A DNA stretch of 64,000 bases from the NCBI RefSeq assembly GCF_002269255.1, contig NZ_CP022823.1, positions 3,844,001 through 3,908,000 on the forward strand, given 5' to 3'. Both the position numbers and the translations under genes were made by a program. Position 1 is the stretch's first letter. Each line of letters starts with the position of its first letter. The notes below the pieces were generated by a model that worked only from the letters and a program-made list of their open reading frames with translations, was not told the DNA's origin and ran no database searches. Below, one piece after another: positions 7,458 through 15,964 of the stretch. Source of the DNA: Klebsiella quasivariicola (GTDB lineage Bacteria; Pseudomonadota; Gammaproteobacteria; Enterobacterales; Enterobacteriaceae).

Positions 7458-9653
7458 ATGCCGTGGATCCTGCTTTTGCTCGCCGCGCTGTTTACTGCCC
7501 CGCTTTCCGCCGCCGCCCTGCCCGGCGTCCCGGCGGCCAACACCGATAAAAACAGCGCCAGCGAACCCGATGTAGAACAGAAAAGAGCGGCTTATGCCGC
7601 CCTGGCCGACGTGCTGGCCAACGACAGCGCCCGTCAGGAGCTTATTGACCAGTTGCGGAAAGCGGCCGCCACGCCGCCGCCCGATAACACCCCGACGCTG
7701 ACGCCACCGGCGGTGAAAGAAGAGACCACGGTGCTGGAGAACGTCACCCAGATCAGTCGGGAATACGGTGAGCAGCTCTCGTCACGCTTTTCCCAGCTGT
7801 GGCGCAATATCACCGGCTCACCGCATAAGCCCTTTAATCTGCAAACCTTTACCAGCGCGGCCTGGCATTTTTTACTACTGGCCGGGCTGGTGTTTGCCTT
7901 CTGGTGGCTGGTGCGCCTCGCAGCGCTGCCGTTGTATCGTAAAATGGGCGAATGGGGACGGCATAAAAATCGCGATCGCGGTAACTGGCTCCAGCTGCCC
8001 CTGACCATCGCCGGGGCGTTTATCATCGACCTGCTGCTGCTGACGCTGACCTTGTTTGTCGGTCAGCTGTTAAGCGATCGCCTGAATGGTAATAACCCCA
8101 CCATCGCCTTCCAGCAGAGCCTTTTCCTCAACGCCTTCGCGCTGATTGAGTTCTTTAAAGCCATTCTGCGGCTCATTTTTTGCCCACGCATCCCGGCGCT
8201 CAGGCCCTTTAATCTCGGCGACGAGGCCGCGTCATACTGGAGTCTGCGCCTGAGCGCGCTCAGCAGCCTGATCGGCTACGGCCTGATCGTCGCCGTGCCG
8301 ATTATTTCCAACCAGATGAATGTGCAGATTGGCGCACTGGCTAACGTCGTGATTATGCTGTGCATTACGCTGTGGGCGCTGTATCTGATCTTTCATAACA
8401 AAGCGGTGATTACTCAGGGGCTGATCCACCTGGCCGACCACTCACTCGCCTTCTTTAGCCTGTTTATCCGCGCCTTCGCGCTGGTCTGGCACTGGCTGGC
8501 CTGCGCCTACTTTGTGGTGCTCTTTTTCTTCTCCCTGTTCGACCCGGGCAACAGCCTGAAATTCATGATGGGCGCCACTCTGCGCAGCCTGGCGATTATC
8601 GGCGGTGCGGCGCTGGTGTCCGGCATCCTGTCGCGCTGGATAGCCAAAACCATCACCCTGTCGCCCGCGACCCAGCGAAACTATCCTGAGCTGCAAAAGC
8701 GGCTCAACGGCTGGATCTCCGCCTCGCTGAAGGCGGCGCGTATTCTCACCGTCTGCGTCGCCATCATGCTGCTGTTGAGCGCCTGGGGCCTGTTTGACTT
8801 CCGCGAATGGCTGCATAACGATGCCGGACAAAAAACGGTGGATGTGCTGATCCGCATCGCCCTCATCCTCTTCTTCTCTGCCATCGGCTGGACGGTGCTG
8901 GCCAGCCTGATCGAAAACCGGCTGGCCTCGGATATTCATGGCCGCCCGCTGCCCAGCGCGCGGGCCCGAACGCTGCTGACGCTGTTTCGCAACGCGCTGG
9001 CGGTGGTGATCAGCACCATCACGGTGATGATCCTGCTCTCGGAGATTGGGGTTAACATTGCGCCGCTGCTGGCGGGCGCCGGGGCGTTAGGGCTGGCGAT
9101 TTCGTTTGGCGCGCAAACCCTGGTCAAAGACATTATCACCGGCATATTTATCCAGTTTGAAAACGGGATGAACACCGGCGATCTGGTCACCATCGGCCCT
9201 TTGACCGGTACCGTGGAACGCATGTCGATTCGCTCAGTAGGGGTGCGCCAGGATACCGGCGCCTATCACATTATTCCCTGGTCCTCGATCACCACTTTTG
9301 CCAACTTCGTGCGCGGCATTGGCTCGGTAGTCGCCAACTATGATGTCGACCGTCATGAGGATCTGGATAAAGCCAGCCAGGCGCTGAAGGCGGCGGTGGA
9401 CGATCTGCTGGCCCAGGAGGAGATCCGCGGCCTGATCATTGGCGAACCATCATTCGCCGGGCTGGTGGGGCTGAGCAATACCGCCTTTACGCTACGCGTC
9501 AGCTTCACTACCCTGCCACTGAAGCAGTGGACGGTGCGCTTTGCCCTCGACACTCAGGTGAAAAAGCACTTCGATCGCGCCGGGGTTCGCGCGCCGGTAC
9601 AGACCTGGCAACAGCTGCCGATGCCGGGCTCAGACAGCCCGGCCGCGGAGTAG
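7458..9653 (+). CDS. ybiO: MscS-family mechanosensitive channel YbiO
   Basis: This 731-residue protein is a moderate-conductance mechanosensitive channel of the large MscS type, releasing solutes on hypo-osmotic shock. A signal-like first segment (MPWILLLLAALFTAPLSA) leads to a polar periplasmic domain to about residue 130. Roughly ten membrane helices follow. The MscS pore helix is APLLAGAGALGLAISFGAQTLVKDIITGIFI, and a cytoplasmic beta domain carries GTVERMSIRSVGVRQDTG and IIPWSSIT. GGAGG lies six bases before the ATG at 7458, so the in-frame GTG at 7452 is rejected. Its stop lies two bases from the rlmF stop on the other strand. Confidence 0.93.
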   Translation: MPWILLLLAALFTAPLSAAALPGVPAANTDKNSASEPDVEQKRAAYAALADVLANDSARQELIDQLRKAAATPPPDNTPTLTPPAVKEETTVLENVTQISREYGEQLSSRFSQLWRNITGSPHKPFNLQTFTSAAWHFLLLAGLVFAFWWLVRLAALPLYRKMGEWGRHKNRDRGNWLQLPLTIAGAFIIDLLLLTLTLFVGQLLSDRLNGNNPTIAFQQSLFLNAFALIEFFKAILRLIFCPRIPALRPFNLGDEAASYWSLRLSALSSLIGYGLIVAVPIISNQMNVQIGALANVVIMLCITLWALYLIFHNKAVITQGLIHLADHSLAFFSLFIRAFALVWHWLACAYFVVLFFFSLFDPGNSLKFMMGATLRSLAIIGGAALVSGILSRWIAKTITLSPATQRNYPELQKRLNGWISASLKAARILTVCVAIMLLLSAWGLFDFREWLHNDAGQKTVDVLIRIALILFFSAIGWTVLASLIENRLASDIHGRPLPSARARTLLTLFRNALAVVISTITVMILLSEIGVNIAPLLAGAGALGLAISFGAQTLVKDIITGIFIQFENGMNTGDLVTIGPLTGTVERMSIRSVGVRQDTGAYHIIPWSSITTFANFVRGIGSVVANYDVDRHEDLDKASQALKAAVDDLLAQEEIRGLIIGEPSFAGLVGLSNTAFTLRVSFTTLPLKQWTVRFALDTQVKKHFDRAGVRAPVQTWQQLPMPGSDSPAAE

Positions 9654-9655
9654 CG

Positions 9656-10570
9656 TTAGAACGGACGGCGGCGTTTGGCGTCGTCCATAAAGCTCCAGGC
9701 GATAAAGCGGCTCTGCTTTTGCCCCTGGGCCATCTCTTTTTTCACCACTTTCACGGCCCCAACCTCGGTCAGCAGGCGGTAGAGCGGCGGCAGATTGTCG
9801 CCGCGCGACACCAGCGAGGTAAACCATTTCACCTGGCGGGCGAAGTCCTGGCTTTCGCGGATCATCTGCGAGATAAAGGCCACTTCGCCCCCTTCGCACC
9901 ACAGCTCCTGCTGCTGACCGCCAAAGTTAAGCCCGCTGTCGGCGCCGAGTCCGAGATTGCGGCGCTTGCGCTCACCGCCCGCCCGGGCGCTCTCTGCAGA
10001 GTCATGGAACGGCGGATTACACAGCGTGGCGTCGTAGGTCTCGTTTTTGTGGATCACGCCGTGGAAGATGGCCTGACTCTCTTTTTGCCGGCGCAGACGG
10101 ATCTGTCGGGTCAAGCCGGGGTTGCCATTGACAATCGCCTGTGCGCTGGCGAAGGCCTGCGGACTGATTTCGCTGCCGGTAAAACGCCAGCCGTACTCGT
10201 GAGCGCCAATCAGGGGATAGATGAGGTTGGCGCCGGTGCCAATATCAAGGATCGTGGCATCCTTCGGCACCTCACCGCTGTCTCCGGCCAGCAGATCCGC
10301 CAGATGATGAATATAATCGGCCCGCCCGGGCACCGGCGGACAGAGAAAGCCGTCAGGAATGTCCCAGTGTTTAACCGCGTAGAAATGCGCCAGCAGCGCT
10401 TTATTCAACGCCTTGACCGCCTGCGGATTGGCAAAATCAATAGTCTGCTCACCCAGCGGATTGAGCGTAATGTATCCCTGCAGGTCAGGATGCGCCTGGC
10501 ACAGCGCGGGCAGGTCGTAGCGTTGATGGTGACGGTTACGCGGGTGTAACCCCGGTTTCTGGGCTTTCAT
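9656..10570 (-). CDS. rlmF: 23S rRNA (adenine-N6) methyltransferase RlmF
   Basis: This 304-residue SAM-dependent methyltransferase methylates A1618 of 23S rRNA in E. coli. The N-terminus MKAQKPGLHPRNRHHQRYD is nearly identical to YbiN/RlmF. The SAM motif is ILDIGTGANLIYPLIG and the catalytic NPPF motif occurs in YDATLCNPPFHDSAESARAGGERKRRNLG. The frame is open 46 codons further upstream, but the ATG at 10570 matches the family and follows AAGGAGA. It converges on ybiO with only two bases between stops and no terminator visible. Confidence 0.95.
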   Translation of the reverse strand: MKAQKPGLHPRNRHHQRYDLPALCQAHPDLQGYITLNPLGEQTIDFANPQAVKALNKALLAHFYAVKHWDIPDGFLCPPVPGRADYIHHLADLLAGDSGEVPKDATILDIGTGANLIYPLIGAHEYGWRFTGSEISPQAFASAQAIVNGNPGLTRQIRLRRQKESQAIFHGVIHKNETYDATLCNPPFHDSAESARAGGERKRRNLGLGADSGLNFGGQQQELWCEGGEVAFISQMIRESQDFARQVKWFTSLVSRGDNLPPLYRLLTEVGAVKVVKKEMAQGQKQSRFIAWSFMDDAKRRRPF

Positions 10571-10666
10571 GACAATCTCCTTTGAACAGCCGCGTAAGAT
10601 ACCCGTTGACGGCGGCGCGGTAAATAAGGGAGTCTGGATATCTCTATTATCCGTGACAGGTGCAGC

Positions 10667-11281
10667 ATGTACTTTTATCAACCTTCGCAGGGCCACGGCC
10701 TGCCGCATGACCCGCTGAACGCGATTATCGGGCCTCGTCCGATAGGCTGGATCGCCTCACAGGACGCTGAGGGCCAGCGTAATCTGGCGCCATACAGCTT
10801 TTTTAACTGCTTTAACTATCGGCCGCCGATCATTGGTTTCGCCAGCAGCGGCTGGAAAGACAGCGTGCGAAATATCGTCGAAACGAAAGAGTTCGTCTGG
10901 AACCTGGCGACGCGCCCGCTGGCCGCCGCGATGAACGAAACTTCCGCCTCAATCCCACACGATGAGGACGAATTCGTCCGCGCCGGTCTCACTGCCGCCG
11001 CCAGCCGTCTGGTCAGCGCCCCCCGGGTCGCGGAGAGCCCGGTGAACTTTGAGTGTCGTCTGTCGCAGTGTATTCAGCTCACCACCGCCGACGGCAACCC
11101 TGTCGATACGTGGCTGGTGCTCGGCGAAGTGGTCGCCGTGCATATTGATGAATCACTGCTGGACAACGGCATCTATCAAACCGCCCGGGCCCAGCCGATC
11201 CTGCGCGCCGGCGGCCCGAGCGCCTACTACAGTATTGATGACAGCCTGCGTTTTGACATGATCCGCCCGGACGCCCGCTAA
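10667..11281 (+). CDS. Flavin reductase-like (FMN-binding split barrel) protein
   Basis: This 204-residue soluble protein of the flavin reductase-like/DIM6-NTAB family binds FMN in a split beta-barrel. Characteristic blocks are GPRPIGWIASQDAEGQRNLAPYSFFN (residues 22-47), PPIIGFASS and KDSVRNIVETKEFVWNLAT. The family includes NAD(P)H:flavin oxidoreductases and partner reductases of two-component monooxygenases; no oxygenase lies beside it, so its substrate is unknown. It reads away from rlmF across a 96-bp gap. E. coli has no equivalent here, carrying fiu and ybiX in this interval instead. Confidence 0.85.
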   Translation: MYFYQPSQGHGLPHDPLNAIIGPRPIGWIASQDAEGQRNLAPYSFFNCFNYRPPIIGFASSGWKDSVRNIVETKEFVWNLATRPLAAAMNETSASIPHDEDEFVRAGLTAAASRLVSAPRVAESPVNFECRLSQCIQLTTADGNPVDTWLVLGEVVAVHIDESLLDNGIYQTARAQPILRAGGPSAYYSIDDSLRFDMIRPDAR

Positions 11282-11420
11282 CGCACAACATCGGCGCGGA
11301 GAACCATACCTGCGCCGGTTGCAGCAAAAATCCTTGTTTTTACATAAAAAATCCCCTCACACGCAGCCTTGACGGGCCTACACTTAAGCTATGTCCCATG
11401 CTGTTTATGAGGATATGCTG

Positions 11421-11681
11421 ATGAAAATTACCTCGCTGCTGTTCGCCGCTGCGCTTGTCATCTATGCCAACGCAGCCTTTTCCCTTCCGCCGCCAGATGC
11501 CCCGACGCCGGTCGGGCCGCTCCGGCCTGTCGGTACCGTCTCCGCCTCCGGTGCCAGCACCCTTGATGACCTGGTTGCCGCTCTCGCAGATAAGGCCCAC
11601 CGCCAGCGGGCACTGGCCTGGCGGGTCAATGCCGCCAGCAGCGGCAACCGGCTGTACGGTTCAGCTATAATTTATCAATAA
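11421..11681 (+). CDS. mcbA: YhcN/BhsA-family periplasmic protein, McbA-like
   Basis: This 86-residue protein has a signal peptide (cleavage near NAAFS) and a DUF1471 domain. The block GPLRPVGTVSASGASTLDDL matches McbA, and the C-terminal LYGSAIIYQ is the family ending. McbA in E. coli affects biofilm and colanic acid; relatives respond to stress. The ATG at 11421 is preferred: GAGG lies eight bases upstream, while the ATG at 11415 would abut it. The central residues (HRQRALAWRVNAASSGN) diverge from the usual family pattern, so orthology is likely but not certain. Confidence 0.75.
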   Translation: MKITSLLFAAALVIYANAAFSLPPPDAPTPVGPLRPVGTVSASGASTLDDLVAALADKAHRQRALAWRVNAASSGNRLYGSAIIYQ

Positions 11682-11701
11682 CCTTTTACAGGAGGCAGAT
11701 G

Positions 11702-11968
11702 ATGGCATCAGGTTGGGCAGGCGATGGCGCCGTTCAGGATCAGATCGACAGCACCATTGACGATGCGGTGGCTCGCGCCCGCCGCGAGCTTCCGCGCGGT
11801 GAAAGCAACAAATTTTGTGATGAATGCGGAGAGCCGATTCCGGAGGCCCGTCGACAGGCCATTCCTGGGGTCAAATACTGTGTGAAGTGCCAGCAGGAGA
11901 AAGATTTACATAACAATACATTTTCAGGATATAATCGTCGCGGATCCAAGGATAGCCAGCTACGCTGA
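11702..11968 (+). CDS. ybiI: DksA/TraR-type zinc-finger protein YbiI
   Basis: This 88-residue protein has a C-terminal C4 zinc finger (CDECGEPIPEARRQAIPGVKYCVKC region, spacing C-x2-C-x17-C-x2-C) and the family tail KDLHNNTFSGYNRRGSKDSQLR. It belongs to the DksA/TraR family, whose members bind RNA polymerase's secondary channel, but it lacks the long coiled coil of DksA and its role is unknown. The ATG at 11702 is chosen over the adjacent ATG at 11699 by spacing from AGGAGG (11690-11695). Its length equals E. coli YbiI. Confidence 0.9.
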   Translation: MASGWAGDGAVQDQIDSTIDDAVARARRELPRGESNKFCDECGEPIPEARRQAIPGVKYCVKCQQEKDLHNNTFSGYNRRGSKDSQLR

Positions 11969-12187
11969 CTTGCCTTTACCGTTCATGACAGCCTTTCGCA
12001 TTATCTTTTCGCGCACATTTTTTAGCGGAAAAAGTCGCAATATGTGCCCTTAAACGCGTCGGTCTTCCTCGCTACGCTTCGTGACGAAAAGAATGAGAAA
12101 TAATTTATTAATAATCAGTAAATTATTAATCATTCAAAAAATTCGATGAAGACTGTGAATTTCCTTCGATTTTATCTCTCGCAAAAA

Positions 12188-12207
12188 AGCGTGATACTTA
12201 TCACATC
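12188..12207 (+). promoter_or_regulatory. CRP-like site upstream of ybiJ
   Basis: CGTGA, six bases, TCACA resembles the CRP consensus with one mismatch. It lies about 50 bases before ybiJ. The promoter itself was not identified, so this is a sequence match only. Confidence 0.35.
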
Positions 12208-12253
12208 GACGGAACATCGTCCCCTGAACAGAACAACCTGCGAGAGATTAACT

Positions 12254-12514
12254 ATGAAAAATATTAAATATGCTGCCGCTGCCATCGCCCTGACCGCCCT
12301 TTCCTTCGGAGCCTTTGCCGCTGAGCCGGTTACCCCCGCTCAGGCTGAAAGCATGAATAAAATTGGCGTGGTGTCTGCGCAAGGCGCAACCACTTTAGAT
12401 GGTCTGGAAGCAAAACTGGCTGCTAAAGCCGAAGCCGCTGGCGCAACCGGCTACAGCATCACTTCCGCCAACACCAACAACAAACTGAGCGGTACCGCGG
12501 TTATCTACAAATAA
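12254..12514 (+). CDS. ybiJ: YhcN/BhsA-family periplasmic protein YbiJ
   Basis: This 86-residue secreted DUF1471 protein has a signal peptide of about 22 residues (cleavage at FGAFAA-EP) and a mature domain MNKIGVVSAQGATTLDGLEAKLAAKAEAAGATGYSITSA ending KLSGTAVIYK. It matches E. coli YbiJ closely. Members of this family (BhsA, McbA, YhcN) respond to acid, peroxide and copper stress, but YbiJ has no firm function. The ATG at 12254 follows GAGAGAT. It is the second DUF1471 paralogue within 900 bp, with mcbA upstream. Confidence 0.9.
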   Translation: MKNIKYAAAAIALTALSFGAFAAEPVTPAQAESMNKIGVVSAQGATTLDGLEAKLAAKAEAAGATGYSITSANTNNKLSGTAVIYK

Positions 12515-12575
12515 TCGCTGTTCCCTCGGTAAGCCACTGAATTAACCCTGAAAAGGCCTTTAATACCCTTGCCTT

Positions 12576-12608
12576 GCCCGTCCGAGCCACCGGACGGGCT
12601 TTTTTTTA
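12576..12608 (+). terminator. Terminator of ybiJ
   Basis: A 9-bp stem (GCCCGTCCG with CGGACGGGC) is followed by a long T run. It lies just before the convergent ybiB stop. Confidence 0.9.
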
Positions 12609-12622
12609 TCCTGCAGATCCGA

Positions 12623-13591
12623 TTACCAGCAGTCGTCGACGCGGCTGAAGCCCTGCTCCAGGGTTGTGACTTCCCCGCTGGCCAGCAGACAGCAGGCAAG
12701 CTGAATTTTCAACGAATTGGGCACCGGTTCGACACCGGCGACGCAGCGTTCAATCCAGCGCGCGGTGACCTCGGGATCTTTCGACGCCGGCAGAACCACC
12801 GCCTCCGCTGCCGTCGCAGTCTGGCGTTCGTACAGCACCCGCACACCCTGCTCATCGATCAGGCTGATCTGCGGGCAGCGCTGCGGATTGGCGTACACTT
12901 CGCCCTCGGTACCGTGCATCAGCAGCGCGCGGCCACCGGTCTCACGAAAGAAGTTCGCCACCCGCGGAACATATTCCGGATGCGACACGCTGGAGAGACG
13001 CAACGCCTCCCCTTCGCCAAACGGCGTGGCCAGCTTGGCCAGGGTATGGGCGCTGTTGCGCACGCCCATCCGCCAGCGCATCGCCAGCTGTTTCTCCAGC
13101 GGCGCACAGAAGGCGCCCACCGGGATATACACCGGCTCATGCCCCTCCAGCTGCGCCTGTGCCTGTCCGGCGTGCCGGGTGACCGGAATGTCCAGCAGGG
13201 TAAAAATGGTTTCGGTCAGCACCCGGGTGGGATCGTGACTGACGCCGTGAACCACCACCGGAAATCCCAGCTTGTGCAGGAGCATCGCCAGCAGCGGCGT
13301 CAGGTTCGCCTGCTTGCGCGCGCCGTTGTAGCTGGGGATAACGATCGGCATCGGCTTGCCGGTGGGCGGGGTCAGGCGCAGCGTATGCTGCTGCATCGCC
13401 GCGTAGAACCCTTTCATCTCCGCTTCGCCTTCGCCTTTGATACGCAGGGCGATTAATATTCCCCCCAGCTCCAGCTCCGGCACCTCGCCGTCCAGCATCC
13501 GCGCGTAGAGCGCGCGGGCGGTCTCTTCATCGAGGTCGCGGGCATGATTCTTACCGCGACCCACCTCTTTTATAATTTTGCTGTACTCCAT
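12623..13591 (-). CDS. ybiB: TrpD2-family nucleic-acid-binding protein YbiB
   Basis: This 322-residue protein has the anthranilate phosphoribosyltransferase (TrpD-like) fold: an N-terminal helical domain (MEYSKIIKEVGRGKNHARDLDEETARALYARMLDG) and a glycosyltransferase-family-3 domain with IVIPSYNGARKQANLTPLLA. YbiB of E. coli binds nucleic acids without sequence preference and lacks TrpD activity. It lies 29 bases downstream of dinG on the same strand, so it should be co-transcribed and share the LexA control seen upstream of dinG. Confidence 0.88.
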   Translation of the reverse strand: MEYSKIIKEVGRGKNHARDLDEETARALYARMLDGEVPELELGGILIALRIKGEGEAEMKGFYAAMQQHTLRLTPPTGKPMPIVIPSYNGARKQANLTPLLAMLLHKLGFPVVVHGVSHDPTRVLTETIFTLLDIPVTRHAGQAQAQLEGHEPVYIPVGAFCAPLEKQLAMRWRMGVRNSAHTLAKLATPFGEGEALRLSSVSHPEYVPRVANFFRETGGRALLMHGTEGEVYANPQRCPQISLIDEQGVRVLYERQTATAAEAVVLPASKDPEVTARWIERCVAGVEPVPNSLKIQLACCLLASGEVTTLEQGFSRVDDCW

Positions 13592-13620
13592 GGCTCCCCC
13601 TGGTGCATCACGCGCCGGCG

Positions 13621-15777
13621 TCAGCGACGTTTGCGGCCTGTCTGTTTTGCTGTCTGTTTTGCTTTCCGTTTTACTATAACCTCCGGGACGCCCGGCTGCT
13701 CTATGGGAAAAACAGGTAACGCGTTCAGTAGACGCGCGCCATAGTTTTTGGTCAACAGGCGCTTATCGTAAATCACCACCTCTCCCCAGCAGTGATGGCT
13801 GCGGATCAGACGCCCCACCTGCTGAATAAGATTAAAGGAGGCGCTGGGCAAACTCTGTACCTCGAAAGGGTAACGATTGAGGCTTTTCAGCCATTCGCCT
13901 TCGGTGATCACCACCGGACTGTCGATGGGCGGAAAGGCGATTTTATGGATATGTACCTGGCTTAGCAGCTCGCCCTTTAAATCCAGCCCTTCGGCAAAGG
14001 ACTGCAGACCCACCAGCACGCTGCGTTCGCCGCTTTCCACCCGTTTGCGATGCAGCTCCACCAGCCGATAGCGCGGCTGGTCGCCCTGCACCAGCAGCAT
14101 CAGGCGCAGATCGGTCACATGCTCAAGGAAGCGGTTCATCGCCCGCCCGCTGGCAAACAGCACCAGCATCCCGAGATGTTTCTTGCTCTCTACCTGCTGG
14201 CGAAAATAGGCCGCCATCTCGGCTATATGCTGCTCTTCGTTATCCATCAACGGTTCATAGCGCATTTGAGGAATAATAATTTTCCCCTGCTCCACGTGGT
14301 TGAACGGCGAATCCAGCGCCACGAAGCGGTCACCCGCTTTCTCCTTCAGACCACTCATCTCCTGCAGGCGCGAGAAGCTGTTTAGCGAGCGCAGCGTCGC
14401 TGACGTCACGACGATATGCGGCACGCTGCGCCACAGCAGCCGTTCCAGCTGATCGCTGACGCGGATGCCGACGCAATGGAACCAGACGTGGATCTGGCCG
14501 TCGCGCACCACCCGCGTCGCCCATTTAGTCACCGGCGCACCCGAGGATTGCGCCAGCGACGCCAGGCGCCACAGCTTGCTTTGGCTTTCAAACATACCGA
14601 GCGCGCGGTTCATCTGCAGCAGCACCCGATGCAGGCGCACCACGTCATGGCTGCCGGTCTTTTCGCTGAGATCGTTCAGGAACAGCTCCGCCAGCCCGCG
14701 CAGCATCTCGGTGAGCTTCGCCAGCCGCTGGCAGATCTCCATCACCTCCTGCGGCAGTTCGCCCATCGGGAAACGATGCTCCGCTTCCTGACCGGCGGGC
14801 ATGTAGAGATTGAGAATATTATTCAACGAGGCAATCAGCTCGAACAGCTCTTCGCAATGGCCGGTGAGCCGCTCCGGATTGGCCAGCGGCGGCGTGGTTT
14901 TCGGGCGGAACTGCTCCATGCAGGTGGCAACCAGCTTGCAGAACAGATCCAGCTGCAGGCGAAACCAGGGGGCGGTGATCTCGGCGCTCATCTCCAGCGC
15001 GTCGCGGGCGACGTCCGGCAGATGATGGCCTTCATCGAGGACCAGCAGCAGGTTTTTCGGCTCCGGCAGCACCGCCTCGCTTTCCATCGCCGCCATCACC
15101 AGCGCATGATTGGCTACCACCACTTCCGCCTCCTGAATTTCCCGCCGCGCCACAAAGAACGGGCACTCGCGATAGTAGTGGCAGTTACGGTTCAGGCAGC
15201 TGGCCTTATCGGTGCTCAGCCGGCTCCACAGCGCATCGTCAATGGCTTTGTCGGTGTGATCGCGCAGGCCATCCCAGCGGTAGCTGTCGAGATCCTGCTT
15301 CAGGGTCGCGCACAGCTTCTGCTCGGCCTGGTTATTCGGGGTGAGATCGTCATCGAGAAACGCCAACAGATCCTGCTGCGACGGCTCGGTGCTGGCCAGC
15401 GCCGTCAGGTTGCGCGGGCAGACGTAGCGCCCACGACCGAAGGCGGCGGTGAAGCGCAGATCGGGAATGATTTTACGCAGCAGCGGCAGGTCTTTACTGT
15501 AGATTTGATCCTGCAGAGCGACGTTGGCGGTACTGACCACCAGCGTTTTTTGCTCCTCACGGGCGATAGCGATCCCGGGGATCAGGTATGACAGCGTTTT
15601 ACCGACGCCGGTCGGCGCTTCGATAGCCAGATGCCTGCCCTCTTCCCCGGCGAGCGTTTTCGCCACATCGGCGATCATCTGCCGCTGCGGAGGGCGGGGA
15701 ATAAAGTCCGGGATCTGTTCCTGAAGCGCCTTATACCAGGCGGCGATTTGCGCTTTCAGCGCAGCGGTCAAAGCCAT
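13621..15777 (-). CDS. dinG: ATP-dependent DNA helicase DinG
   Basis: This 718-residue XPD-like superfamily 2 helicase is damage-inducible, unwinds 5' to 3' and resolves R-loops. Walker A is EAPTGVGKTLSYLIP (about residues 50-65) and Walker B is VLDEGHHLPD. The Fe-S cluster cysteines lie in FGRGRYVCPRN and in the SCLNRNCHYYRECPF cluster. The C-terminal helicase domain shows LFASGRAMNRF and LIQQVGRLIRSH. Length is close to the E. coli 716. A LexA box lies 14 bases upstream of the start codon. ybiB follows. Confidence 0.96.
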   Translation of the reverse strand: MALTAALKAQIAAWYKALQEQIPDFIPRPPQRQMIADVAKTLAGEEGRHLAIEAPTGVGKTLSYLIPGIAIAREEQKTLVVSTANVALQDQIYSKDLPLLRKIIPDLRFTAAFGRGRYVCPRNLTALASTEPSQQDLLAFLDDDLTPNNQAEQKLCATLKQDLDSYRWDGLRDHTDKAIDDALWSRLSTDKASCLNRNCHYYRECPFFVARREIQEAEVVVANHALVMAAMESEAVLPEPKNLLLVLDEGHHLPDVARDALEMSAEITAPWFRLQLDLFCKLVATCMEQFRPKTTPPLANPERLTGHCEELFELIASLNNILNLYMPAGQEAEHRFPMGELPQEVMEICQRLAKLTEMLRGLAELFLNDLSEKTGSHDVVRLHRVLLQMNRALGMFESQSKLWRLASLAQSSGAPVTKWATRVVRDGQIHVWFHCVGIRVSDQLERLLWRSVPHIVVTSATLRSLNSFSRLQEMSGLKEKAGDRFVALDSPFNHVEQGKIIIPQMRYEPLMDNEEQHIAEMAAYFRQQVESKKHLGMLVLFASGRAMNRFLEHVTDLRLMLLVQGDQPRYRLVELHRKRVESGERSVLVGLQSFAEGLDLKGELLSQVHIHKIAFPPIDSPVVITEGEWLKSLNRYPFEVQSLPSASFNLIQQVGRLIRSHHCWGEVVIYDKRLLTKNYGARLLNALPVFPIEQPGVPEVIVKRKAKQTAKQTGRKRR

Positions 15778-15790
15778 GAGAAAACCTGAA

Positions 15791-15810
15791 TACTGTATAA
15801 ACAGCCACTA
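15791..15810 (-). promoter_or_regulatory. LexA (SOS) box of dinG
   Basis: On the minus strand TAGTGGCTGTTTATACAGTA differs from the E. coli dinG SOS box at one position, as I recall that box. The pattern is GTG-N10-CAG, a slightly degenerate left half. It predicts SOS induction of dinG-ybiB. Confidence 0.85.
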
Positions 15811-15887
15811 TTGTGCCATTTTTGCCTGCCCGGAGGTATTGCTTTCTGCTGAGAGTGGAAGCGTGCTCGACAAATAGTGTAACGGAA

Positions 15888-15926
15888 AGAAAAAGGCCCG
15901 CCGCCGCGTAGCGGACAGACGGGCCT
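15888..15926 (-). terminator. Terminator of rhlE
   Basis: On the minus strand AGGCCCG and CGGGCCT close a GC-rich hairpin followed by TTTTTC. A second small hairpin (GGCCGCG/CGCGGCC) lies between it and the stop codon. Confidence 0.8.
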
Positions 15927-15964
15927 GAGCCGGGCCGCGTTATCGCGGCCGGGGCACCAGCGCG

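Noticed and set aside
9527..10549. 340-codon plus-strand frame opposite rlmF
   Set aside because: It is antisense to a well-conserved methyltransferase gene and shows no domain of its own; high GC leaves such frames open.
14416..15591. 391-codon plus-strand frame opposite dinG
   Set aside because: It is a shadow of dinG codon usage, rich in Gln, His and Arg, without motifs or a start signal.
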